Assembly (NCBI RefSeq): GCF_021462415.1
Contig: NZ_JAKEDS010000001.1
Location: 1,832,273-1,896,272, forward strand
Length of the DNA stretch: 64,000 nucleotides
Source of the DNA: Rhodohalobacter sp. 614A
GTDB taxonomy: Bacteria > Bacteroidota > Rhodothermia > Balneolales > Balneolaceae
Reading direction: 5' to 3'
Shown piece by piece: positions 46,525-54,360 of this stretch. The translations under genes and the position numbers were made by a program. Under the pieces are notes generated by a model. That model was not told where the DNA came from. It worked only from the letters and a program-made list of their open reading frames with translations, and did not search any database. The first letter of the stretch is position 1; the number at the start of each line of letters is the position of its first letter.

Positions 46525-47877
46525 TTATACTCCATATCCGCCGCTACCGTAATTCGGTTTAATGATAGCCGCTTCAGAAGACACAATCGTGATGTAAATA
46601 AGAGCAAGGAAAATAATTAAATTAATGAAAAGATTAATCCAATTAATCACCGATTCCATTTTATAGGTTGTCTGCTTTTCGTAATAATCGGCTAGCTGGC
46701 CCGAATTTTCTTTCAGAGAACCGGATTCGGCGCCAAGGCGATAACGGCTAAGTGCACTTTTTGGGAATACTCTTGTTTCTTCGAGGGCTTCAATTAGCCC
46801 GGCTCCGTCTTCAAGCATTCTGCGAATGGCTACTTCTTTAATTTGCTTTTCGATATAGGTATTCCGGCAGGCTTCTGCGGCGATTCGTATTACTTCAATA
46901 TTTTGCCCCGAACCACTATAAAGAGTATGAAATACTCGAGAAAAAATTTCAATACTTGTTTTATGTAGCAATTCTCCGATAACAGGGATTTTTAAGAGAA
47001 GACGATCAAGAAGCAAACGCCCCCTTTGGTTTTTCCACATAACGTATAAAACTACAAAAGGAAGGATATGTGCCAGGGTAACAAGAAACCAGTTGTCCTG
47101 AAGCCAGTAGCTGATGGCCAGCGCCTGGGCTGTAAGGGGCGGCAGTTCGATGTCAAATTCAAGAAACATTTCAGCGGTAATAGGAAATACGTATCCAACA
47201 AAAAACAGCAATGTGGCAATCACGGCCAGAAGTGTAAATGTTGGCATAAACAGTGCCCGCCTCAGATTTTTTTTGAAGTCGGCATCCCGCTCCACAAATT
47301 TTGCCGTACTTTCAAATACGCTTGCCATATTACCGCTTGTAGAAGCAACACCCAGCATATAGGCCGCAAACTTTCCAAAGATGTCTTTGTGTTTGCCATA
47401 TACTTCTGCACCTTCCTTACCATCCCGGAGGTCTTTTTGAATGGCCCGTATAACCTCCTTCATAGAACGGTTGGTGGTGTCTTCATAAAGAAGGGTTAAA
47501 ATCTGGTCGTAGGGCAGTTTTTGCCGCAAAAGGTCAGCCGAAAGGCGAATAAAAGTAACTACCTCGTCTTTGGGCACCAAACCCTTAAAATCAAACCATT
47601 TTTTGCGCACGTAGTCTACGCGATAGCCCATTTTTACAAGGGCGCGTTCTACATCTTCAGAGGAATAGGCCTCCTGTTCTCCGTCTATCGGTTTGCTGCC
47701 ATTTCTGCGGACCCGGTACAGAAATAATTTTTTTTCGTCGATGGAGTCTACTTTTAAAGACCGGGTTTGGGCTAATTTATATACTCTCTCTTTTGCGGCC
47801 TTTTTGGTCGGCGCATCAAACTCACGTAAAACGGTTTTACCCTGGGGTGTTTTTCCTAAGAAACGGAATTGAGGCAT
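46525..47877 (-). CDS. pilC: PilC/GspF-family inner-membrane platform protein
   Basis: This 450-residue protein has an N-terminal region (about 1-95) with two short beta-rich repeats (FDAPTKKAAKERVYKLA; SSEDVERALVKMGYRVDYV). Two GspF domains follow (about 105-230 and 305-435). Membrane helices are predicted at 208-233, 263-281 and 413-434. Typical motifs are FIRLSADLLRQKLPYDQIL and GAESGSLKENSGQLADYYE. It would couple PilB/PilT to pilin insertion. It follows the second pilin gene by 48 bp; the TA island lies downstream. Confidence 0.93.
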   Translation of the reverse strand: MPQFRFLGKTPQGKTVLREFDAPTKKAAKERVYKLAQTRSLKVDSIDEKKLFLYRVRRNGSKPIDGEQEAYSSEDVERALVKMGYRVDYVRKKWFDFKGLVPKDEVVTFIRLSADLLRQKLPYDQILTLLYEDTTNRSMKEVIRAIQKDLRDGKEGAEVYGKHKDIFGKFAAYMLGVASTSGNMASVFESTAKFVERDADFKKNLRRALFMPTFTLLAVIATLLFFVGYVFPITAEMFLEFDIELPPLTAQALAISYWLQDNWFLVTLAHILPFVVLYVMWKNQRGRLLLDRLLLKIPVIGELLHKTSIEIFSRVFHTLYSGSGQNIEVIRIAAEACRNTYIEKQIKEVAIRRMLEDGAGLIEALEETRVFPKSALSRYRLGAESGSLKENSGQLADYYEKQTTYKMESVINWINLFINLIIFLALIYITIVSSEAAIIKPNYGSGGYGV

Positions 47878-47925
47878 TTTGTTTCTATGAGTTCTTATTT
47901 AAAACTGCCAATGAATGAATATTTA

Positions 47926-48366
47926 TTAGTTACTTGCACTCTGCTCTGAAATGCTATACATCCACTGATTTGTCTCCGAGTCTCTGGAGACAGTAATTTC
48001 TATATTACCTCCACCTGATCTGGGTTCTCCAGTAATACTTAGACTTGTAGAACTTTCAATATTGACTCTGTATAGTCCGTTTTCATTCTCAACAGATGTG
48101 CTATCAATAGCTAATTCGCCAGGTATATTTAAGCGGTATAATATTGAACCAATTGTTAGATTATTAAAATCACGCCCGGCTCCACTCATCATCAATGGAC
48201 GCTCCCAAAGGGGTTGAATGTTGCTGGCAGCGGTAACCAAGTCTTGACGCATTGCGTCTCTGTTTGCATTATCAGCTCCTATCCCAAGGACGTTAACAGC
48301 AACAATCGTTGATATACCAACGACGATGACTACTAATATCACCAACAATAATTGTTGTTGTCCCAT
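47926..48366 (-). CDS. Pilin-like protein, second paralogue (MG|QQQLLL)
   Basis: This 146-residue protein begins MGQQQLLLVILVVIVVGIST, a hydrophobic helix right after MG. It is followed by NANRDAMRQDLVTAASNIQPLW and a globular domain. It is a clear paralogue of the upstream gene: shared are the N-terminal helix, N(R/I)DAxRQDL, W(E/T)RPxxM, GAxRDFxNxT, RLNIPGxLAxDS and VENEN. The likely mature start is Gln after a two-residue leader. It lies 48 bp before pilC and after the intrinsic terminator that follows the first pilin. I infer a pilus subunit expressed at a lower level than its neighbour. Confidence 0.8.
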   Translation of the reverse strand: MGQQQLLLVILVVIVVGISTIVAVNVLGIGADNANRDAMRQDLVTAASNIQPLWERPLMMSGAGRDFNNLTIGSILYRLNIPGELAIDSTSVENENGLYRVNIESSTSLSITGEPRSGGGNIEITVSRDSETNQWMYSISEQSASN

Positions 48367-48385
48367 GTGATTAAGTTATATGCTT

Positions 48386-48424
48386 AAAAAAAAAAGAATT
48401 GAGGCAATAATATTATTGCCTCAA
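48386..48424 (-). terminator. Intrinsic terminator between the two pilin paralogues
   Basis: A perfect 13-bp inverted repeat (TTGAGGCAATAAT / ATTATTGCCTCAA, 48399-48424) is followed on the minus strand by TTC and a run of ten T residues (48386-48395). It is placed to stop most transcripts after the first pilin gene and allow partial read-through into the second pilin and pilC. Confidence 0.92.
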
Positions 48425-48452
48425 TTAAATTAAACAAATTATTTAAACTCTG

Positions 48453-48884
48453 CTATTGCTCTGTTATAGTAACTTCCCATTCACCTGTAGTTGCATTTCG
48501 TTGAACAGTTGCTGTTAAGGTAATGTTTGGGTTACTCTCAGGAATTCCATCGATTTCTATTGCATCTGCTGCTGTAGCCTCAGCAGTGTATGTTGCATTT
48601 TCATTTTCAACATTTGAGCTATCTGCTGCTAAAACTCCAGGAATGTTAAGTCGAGCCAAAATTGTATTGTCAGTAACATTCTGAAAATCTCTATTTGCAC
48701 CATTCATTAATGTTGGTCTTGTCCAAATAGCTTGTGCTTGAACTGAAGCAGCCATTAGATCCTGTCGAACAGCGTCAATATTCGCTTGGTCGGCAGCTGT
48801 TCCGAAGATATTGATAGCAACCACAGTGGCGATACCCACAATAATGGTTACCAGAATTACGAGTAAGAGTTGTTGTTGACCCAT
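48453..48884 (-). CDS. Pilin-like protein, probable major subunit (MG|QQQLLL)
   Basis: This 143-residue protein begins MGQQQLLLVILVTIIVGIAT, followed by ADQANIDAVRQDLMAASVQAQ (extended alpha-1 helix) and a small globular domain ending WEVTITEQ. It has Gly at a possible -1 position, Gln at +1 and no Glu5, unlike classical FTLIE pilins. A strong AAAGGTGA ribosome-binding site lies 7 bp before the ATG, and an intrinsic terminator follows. This suggests abundant separate expression, as expected for a major pilin. I recall similar MGQQQLLL hypotheticals in other FCB bacteria but cannot check. Confidence 0.82.
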   Translation of the reverse strand: MGQQQLLLVILVTIIVGIATVVAINIFGTAADQANIDAVRQDLMAASVQAQAIWTRPTLMNGANRDFQNVTDNTILARLNIPGVLAADSSNVENENATYTAEATAADAIEIDGIPESNPNITLTATVQRNATTGEWEVTITEQ

Positions 48885-48957
48885 TTTAATTCACCTTTTG
48901 GTTATTTATGGTTTAGATCGTTATTTGTTAAAATTTAAAAATGTTTCGAAGAAGTGA

Positions 48958-48965
48958 CAATATTA
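48958..48965 (-). promoter_or_regulatory. Possible -7 element (TAATATTG) of the major pilin gene
   Basis: On the minus strand TAATATTG differs by one base from the Bacteroidetes -7 consensus TAnnTTTG and lies 73 bp before the ATG. A TTG-containing -33 candidate is present at a wide spacing of about 23 bp. Support is weak. Confidence 0.25.
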
Positions 48966-49529
48966 TCTGAATTTGAGCAAATGAATCGCAAGATACGAAT
49001 CCATTTGGTTTGAAGAATCTAAACTCGGTATCTCTCTGTTTAGTCTGTCAAATATTATAGATAATAGAGCCAACTTTCTAAGAACTAATTTATTAAAAAA
49101 AATTAATATTAAAAATTCTTGCTGAAAATCCGCTTACATCCTTATTTCCAGGCTGTAAATAACAGCTGAACTAACAAATATCAGTAATTAATTTTTAAAA
49201 CATCAACAATATTAATATTAATTAATGCTGGCATAGAATGCTCTAATTTGCAAATTCTTCTAACCATTTAATAAGCAATGGTTTAGCCTAAAAAAGAAAT
49301 AATATTATTAGCGAATTTTAATATTAATGTGTTTTAAGGAGGCTTGTCTTCGTGATTTGTTACAGAAAAGGTTGATGTTTAACGTGAATTTGAATTTAAA
49401 AATGGTAAAAATGTATAGAATGAATTCGTCCTTCCTTATTGAACATCCCAAAGGGATCCCTTCGAGACACTTTATAAATATCTGCTTTTATAAATGGTAG
49501 AAGCACGATTTTGTCGGGCAAGGGAAGCA

Positions 49530-49706
49530 TCAGGAGATCCCTCACATTCGTTCGGGATGACAGTGTATTTGGGGTGTATGAAAGCGGCATATCAGGAATG
49601 GATATAAGGTAGGATTCTGCCTGTCGCTGCTTTGACAGAATTTTCAGTGATCTTGTCATTCAGAGTGAAGCCAACCGTGAGGAAGGCAGAACGAAGAATC
49701 TCTTAG
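49530..49706. repeat. Pair of dispersed repeats (GAGATCCC...GGGATGACA / TGTCATTCAGAG...GAATCTC)
   Basis: GAGATCCCTCACATTCGTTC then GGGATGACA (49533-49562) and TTGTCATTCAGAGTGAAGCC ... AACGAAGAATCTC (49656-49703) are in opposite orientation. They match short intergenic repeats typical of Bacteroidetes-type genomes. They lie upstream of the M16 peptidase gene. Confidence 0.75.
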
Positions 49707-49861
49707 GAGAAGACCTTTCATATCATAGTTGAGTTGTCTTTTTCACCTGCTAATTAAGAAGCATATGGCTCGAATTCAATGCGTTTATTTGCCGATTTAT
49801 TATTAACCTTGCTTCTTCGTATTTTTTGCTCAAATAAATGATTGAGATTTAAACCCATTTT

Positions 49862-51121
49862 ATGACACAGACGATTACTGACACCAAACAAAGTGTTCAA
49901 AAAACCATTCTGCCAAACGGCCTTAAAATAGTTACCGAACATATAGATAGTATTAAAAGTATTTCTGCCGGTATCTGGGTAAAAACCGGGAGCCGTAATG
50001 AACCGGACGCCAAAGCGGGCATCACTCACTTTTTGGAGCATATGCTTTTTAAAGGCACCGAAAACCGTTCAGCGTTTGAAATTGCCCAAAGTATGGAGTC
50101 GGTGGGTGGTTATCTTAACGCTTTTACTTCCACAGAGTACACATGTTATTATGCGCGGTGCCTGGACAGCAAACTGGAAGATGCGATAGACGTACTGAGT
50201 GATATGGTTCGCCACTCCACATTTCCGGAAGAGGAAATGCAGAAGGAGAAGAACGTTGTGCTGGAAGAGATGAAAATGTATAAGGACAGCCCTGACGACG
50301 TCATCCTTGAAGAATTCAGTAATCAGATTTTTCCGGATCATCCTATTGGCAGACCGGTTTTAGGGTTTGAGGATACGGTAGTGTCGTTTACCAGTGAGAG
50401 TTTATTTGATTATATAGAAGAGAGATATCAGCCGGATAATTTGCTGGTAGCTGTGGCCGGAAATGTAGATCATCAGGAAGTAGTGCATGCAGTTACCCGG
50501 TTGCTGGATCACGAGATGTCTAAGCCTACCGTGAATGAAGAACAGCCGTTACCTCCGTATGAAGTTACCCAAAAAGAAATTACCAAGCCGATTGAACAGG
50601 CTCATATGATTCTGGGCCGGCGCGCCCTGAATTACGATCATCCCGATAAATACCTATTGCTGCTGGCCAATACGCTTTTAGGAGGAGGGATGAGTTCCCG
50701 GCTTCATCAAAACATTCGCGAAAAATACGGGTACTGCTATTCTATTGGACCATTCAACCAGTCTTATCTCGATTCCGGGCTTTTTGGAGTGTATATCGGC
50801 ACCGATAAAGATTATGTGCCCCATGTGCGTGAACTGATCAATAAAGAATTTGAACGGATGCAGAACGAAAAAGTGGGTGATAAAGAATTACAGGAAGCGA
50901 AAGCACATCTAAAAGGTAAGCTTCTTCTGTCACAGGAAAATACCAGTAACCGGATGACCCGGATGGCAAAAAGTGAAATCTACTTTAATCGTTATGTAAC
51001 ACTCGATGAACTTGTAGAGAATATCGATGAAGTGAATTCCGGTGATCTGCAAAACTTTTCGAAAGACTTTTTTGATCCTTCGATGTATTCAGAAATTTTG
51101 CTTGTACCTGAGAAAAAATAA
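49862..51121 (+). CDS. M16 family zinc metallopeptidase (processing-peptidase-like)
   Basis: This 419-residue protein has the inverted zinc motif HFLEH (56-60) followed by the distal Glu region in EEMQKEKNVVLEEMKMYKDSPDD. It also has the C-terminal-domain motif GGGMSSRLHQNIREKYGYCYSIGPF. Size and motifs match the short bacterial M16B peptidases related to mitochondrial processing peptidase. No signal peptide is seen, so it is probably cytoplasmic. It stands alone. Confidence 0.94.
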   Translation: MTQTITDTKQSVQKTILPNGLKIVTEHIDSIKSISAGIWVKTGSRNEPDAKAGITHFLEHMLFKGTENRSAFEIAQSMESVGGYLNAFTSTEYTCYYARCLDSKLEDAIDVLSDMVRHSTFPEEEMQKEKNVVLEEMKMYKDSPDDVILEEFSNQIFPDHPIGRPVLGFEDTVVSFTSESLFDYIEERYQPDNLLVAVAGNVDHQEVVHAVTRLLDHEMSKPTVNEEQPLPPYEVTQKEITKPIEQAHMILGRRALNYDHPDKYLLLLANTLLGGGMSSRLHQNIREKYGYCYSIGPFNQSYLDSGLFGVYIGTDKDYVPHVRELINKEFERMQNEKVGDKELQEAKAHLKGKLLLSQENTSNRMTRMAKSEIYFNRYVTLDELVENIDEVNSGDLQNFSKDFFDPSMYSEILLVPEKK

Positions 51122-51613
51122 TGGCCTCGGATCGAGTGGAAGTAGATCTTTTTGCTTGATGTTCGAAAGTAGATTTTCAGTACAAGCAAAATAATATGGA
51201 CTCAATAGAAATCTATTGAGAATTGTCAGTTTGAGCGTAGTTTCGGCCTCTTTTTTGGGTCGGAACGGAGTCGAAAATACACTTAGAACTTACATCAGAT
51301 AAAAGAAAGATTAGTCAGTGTATCTAATTTGAAAAGCAGAATTCAACTGCTTTCAGGGAAATGCCTCATAAAGTAAAAAGAGTACGGGATAAATGTAATC
51401 AACAACGTCAATGAAGTCGAACATCATATTTCGACTTCATTCCGGTGGAAAAATACCATCGCGGAATTGTTCCGAAGGGATTCCTTCGGGGCGCTCAAGA
51501 TGACGAAGTGATTTTAATGCTTCTACCTTATCCCGAACTCAAGTGATGATAAGGGGATCAATATCTGGCTTACCGGCAATGAGAGATATCTATTGCCGGC
51601 TTCACCTTTTCTG
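51122..51613. other. 492-bp convergent intergenic region rich in hairpins and repeats
   Basis: Hairpins with perfect stems lie at 51201-51220 (CTCAATAG/CTATTGAG), 51410-51441 (AATGAAGTCGAA/TTCGACTTCATT) and 51573-51599 (CCGGCAAT/ATTGCCGG). The dispersed repeat copy at 51225-51284 and a GGATTCCTTCGGGGCGCTC repeat fragment near 51479 fill the rest. No gene is supported. The 51573-51599 hairpin may end the minus-strand PID-CTERM transcript, but no T-run follows. Confidence 0.65.
51225..51284 (-). repeat. Dispersed repeat, TCGACTCCGTTCCGAC type, copy 2 (inverted)
   Basis: The reverse complement of this segment matches 46303-46360: TTTTCGACTCCGTTCCGAC, an A-run, then CTACGCTCAAACTGAC against CGACGCTCAACCTGAC. 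Confidence 0.85.
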
Positions 51614-51811
51614 TTAAGCTTTCTTGTCCCGAAGCTTTTTAATAGCATATCCACCGCCAGCTGCTGCAAGAAGAAACAAACCGCCATCAATAGGGGTCTG
51701 TTCGGGTTTGCTTGGTGGTGGTGGTGGCTGGGCTGATGCCAGTTCCGGAAGTATAAATACTGCCGCTACAATAATGACTAAAACCAAAAGTGCAATGTGT
51801 AATTTCTTCAT
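51614..51811 (-). CDS. Small PID-CTERM sorting-signal protein
   Basis: This 65-residue protein has a signal peptide (to ASAQ, about residue 28), a Pro-rich spacer (PPPPPSKPEQ) and the C-terminal TPIDGGLFLLAAAGGGYAIKKLRDKKA. The PIDGG motif, hydrophobic helix and basic tail form the PID-CTERM type tripartite sorting signal seen in Bacteroidetes. Almost nothing lies between the two signals, so the mature protein would be tiny. It lies 12 bp after a T9SS cargo gene and is probably co-transcribed with it. Function is unknown. Confidence 0.8.
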   Translation of the reverse strand: MKKLHIALLVLVIIVAAVFILPELASAQPPPPPSKPEQTPIDGGLFLLAAAGGGYAIKKLRDKKA

Positions 51812-51823
51812 TTTATTGATCTC

Positions 51824-54046
51824 TTATTTAATCAGTGTCAGTTTACGGGTAAGTACAGTTGATCCGGCGTGCAAGCGGTACATGTAAACACCACTGGAGA
51901 GGCGAGACCCATCGAAGTCCACCGTGTGGGTTCCCGCGTTTACACTTTCATTAACAAGTGTGGATACATGACGACCTGCCATATCATAAACTGAAAGGGT
52001 AACCTCCGATTGTTGTGGAAGCTGGTAGGTTATCTGTGTAGTTGGGTTGAACGGGTTTGGATAGTTCTGTTGCAGATCATAGGCCGATGGCTGTTCCGAT
52101 CCGCTGTTGATGCTTGCCTGAGTATTAATTAAAAAGCGGGGACCCGTATTTTTGTTCACACCTGCAGGCCTGGTTAAGCCTGTGGGGGCAGTCAAACAGC
52201 CCACAATAGCTTTGGCCGGAGCACCATTTGGGGTGAAGGTATACTCAGCTCCCTCGGTCAGCTCTATGCTTTCTCCGGTAACGGTGTCATGCAAGTAGAG
52301 TGGTGCCGTTACCCCAATCTTCAAATCGGTAAGGCTCAGAGTCATCGGTTTGTTAGAAGTGGTTTCAATTGAAAGGGGAATGCTTACCTGTTCGCTGGGA
52401 TAAGGGAAATGCCCGATATCCATCATTTCTCCTTGTTTTACAGTAGAAAGCACAGCATAATCTTCTTCAAAGGGATAAAACTGTACAACGTCACTACTGG
52501 TAATTTCAGCGATGCTACCGTTATTGGAAAGCTGTACCCAAGCTGAGTTATAAACATTTTCTCCGCGAACTTCTATGCGCAAGTGGTCCGGCTTATCAGC
52601 CTTTTTCCCATAAAATGTTCCGGTTTTGGGAATTTTAACAGGGTCCTGAAAGTCAACACTGGGTGTGCCAGGAATCGCTGTATTTTGCACAACAAATCCC
52701 TGGCCGGCAGCGATAATGCCATCCGTTAAGTCTCCGAGTCCCGCATCGTTGGTGGAGACCCATCCGCCACTACCGCCATCAGCGTTGCGATCGTATACCC
52801 AAGCGGCCTGCTGGATACCTGTGGCATTCTCATATAAAAGGTTGAAGTCAATGGCAGTGTTAAATGGATTTCCTAACATGCTAAACCCGGCGCCTGCACT
52901 GGTAGTGCCATTGGGGGTTCCCAATGTGAGATTGGTGGGGCTGCTAATATCACCGAAATCGGCTACTTTTGGAAATCCGGCTGAGCTTGCGTTTTCAAAC
53001 TCATCCTGCTCAAATACAGAGATAAGCACTCCGGTACCGGCCGGCATGGTTGCGTTCAAGTTGGTAACAGGGGTCCAATCAGTTCCGTCACTGTTTAATG
53101 TAAATACATTTGCACCTCCGGTAGAAGAACGAGCACCGGTGATACCACTTCCTTGTGTCCAAAGGCCGCCGTAGTTTGTGCCACCTGTTTCAAAAGCGCC
53201 AAAAAAGTCTGCGTAGCTTTGTTCTTCAGGTGAGGAGATAGTACGCCAGCAAGGGCCTTCAGTGATGGTGATGTTTGTAGGACTAGGTAAGTAGGTATAC
53301 GTAATTTCCATCCCGCAACCGGCACTGGTCACTTGATCTGATTCGTTATTACCACCAGTAAGAGCAGTATTTAGATAAGTACCAGAAAAGCAGGTGACCT
53401 CGAATGTTCCTCCGCCAGCATTCTGGAAGGCACCGAAATCACCGGAAGAGGGGCTGAAGGATTCTGTATTATCCTCTACATTTTGTGTTAATGTACCAGA
53501 ACTCACTGATTCACCTGGTTCAAGATTAGAAATGGGATAAGAGAATGTTATCTCCAAAGGGGCCTCCCAATCATAATAGCTAGTAGGGGCAGTGTTTACG
53601 TTTGGAGTTGTTAGAATTACCTCGTCGATATCAGGATTGGTAGACGTATAAAACATATTTAATGAGGTTGCGACACTTCCATTAGCACTTGAACCAGATC
53701 CTGCGAGATTAGAAACATTTATCACCGTTTCGCCGAAACCTGAATAAGTGATTTCAATACCGGTCAGTATTCCCAAATCCGAATCGAAGAGCTGTAACGT
53801 TCCAGTCTGATCATCGAAATCTGTGGATTGTAAATCACCCAGAAAACTCCCGCCAGAAACGGTTTCAAGCTGTGCATGGGCTTGGGGCACAACCGTCACC
53901 ATCGAGGCGAGAACCATCAACAACGAAGCCACGCTGAAAAAAGATGTGCGCCTAATCTTGTGAAGCCTCTCGGGCCGGTCATATACTGTCAAACCAGTAA
54001 AAATCTGAATATATTCTTTATTTAATCTCTTCATTAGACTATCCAT
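51824..54046 (-). CDS. Secreted T9SS-sorted surface protein, unknown function
   Basis: This 740-residue protein has an unusually long N-region before the signal helix (FFSVASLLMVLASMVTVVPQAHAQ, about 36-59). A beta-rich N-terminal domain follows (about 60-250). The shared module comes next, with GPCWRTISSP, LWTQGSG, LGNPFNTAIDF, AAWVYDRNADG and GQGFVVQN. The tail NYPNPFNPTTQITYQLP...LSSGVYMYRL...LTLIK (about 660-740) is a T9SS type A sorting domain. An inner Met (residue 5) is an alternative start. No enzymatic motif is seen. The PID-CTERM gene follows 12 bp downstream, and the sensor kinase is divergent upstream. Confidence 0.88.
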   Translation of the reverse strand: MDSLMKRLNKEYIQIFTGLTVYDRPERLHKIRRTSFFSVASLLMVLASMVTVVPQAHAQLETVSGGSFLGDLQSTDFDDQTGTLQLFDSDLGILTGIEITYSGFGETVINVSNLAGSGSSANGSVATSLNMFYTSTNPDIDEVILTTPNVNTAPTSYYDWEAPLEITFSYPISNLEPGESVSSGTLTQNVEDNTESFSPSSGDFGAFQNAGGGTFEVTCFSGTYLNTALTGGNNESDQVTSAGCGMEITYTYLPSPTNITITEGPCWRTISSPEEQSYADFFGAFETGGTNYGGLWTQGSGITGARSSTGGANVFTLNSDGTDWTPVTNLNATMPAGTGVLISVFEQDEFENASSAGFPKVADFGDISSPTNLTLGTPNGTTSAGAGFSMLGNPFNTAIDFNLLYENATGIQQAAWVYDRNADGGSGGWVSTNDAGLGDLTDGIIAAGQGFVVQNTAIPGTPSVDFQDPVKIPKTGTFYGKKADKPDHLRIEVRGENVYNSAWVQLSNNGSIAEITSSDVVQFYPFEEDYAVLSTVKQGEMMDIGHFPYPSEQVSIPLSIETTSNKPMTLSLTDLKIGVTAPLYLHDTVTGESIELTEGAEYTFTPNGAPAKAIVGCLTAPTGLTRPAGVNKNTGPRFLINTQASINSGSEQPSAYDLQQNYPNPFNPTTQITYQLPQQSEVTLSVYDMAGRHVSTLVNESVNAGTHTVDFDGSRLSSGVYMYRLHAGSTVLTRKLTLIK

Positions 54047-54360
54047 GTCGAAATATTGAATTTTGAAAACTATTGATCTTGAAATATCAAAGTTGAAGTC
54101 TATCTTTTGATCGTGCAGTTTAACTGAGATGAAAAGACATTTTTTATGAGTTGATACTTTCGATAAATGTTAACTTTTTCTAAGCCGAACATATGACATA
54201 GTAATTCTGAAATTGAGTGTCATAAAATTTATTACATAAGATTTTATTTCTTTGGGGTATGATGTAGTTCAGTTTGAAAAAAAGAATGTCAAAAAATGTT
54301 AGGGGATTCGTAGAGTTGCCTGGCTTCTTATTACATTGGGCAGAATGACTTAGAGGCGCT
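54047..54360. other. 314-bp divergent intergenic region
   Basis: It lies between the T9SS cargo (minus) and the sensor kinase (plus) and should carry both promoters. It is AT-rich; I see no clear operator, repeat or RNA. Confidence 0.55.

Larger units (their letters stand above)
48885..49861. other. 977-bp intergenic region upstream of the pilin genes and the M16 peptidase
   Basis: The pilin-proximal half (to about 49330) is very AT-rich and carries TTAATATTAA-like words near 49101, 49212 and 49317. The distal half holds dispersed repeats (49530-49562 and 49658-49706). No gene is supported. This is a long leader for a divergent pair and could bind regulators. Confidence 0.55.

Noticed and set aside
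36494-48884. A general type II secretion system instead of a pilus
   Set aside because: A PilT-type retraction ATPase and PilM-like domain are present, and there are no GspL/GspM-type genes, which favours a pilus. T2SS-like use cannot be fully excluded.
49225-49245. Sigma-54-like TGGCAT...TGC element near the pilin genes
   Set aside because: It is on the plus strand, pointing away from the pilins, and the GG-GC spacing is one base short.
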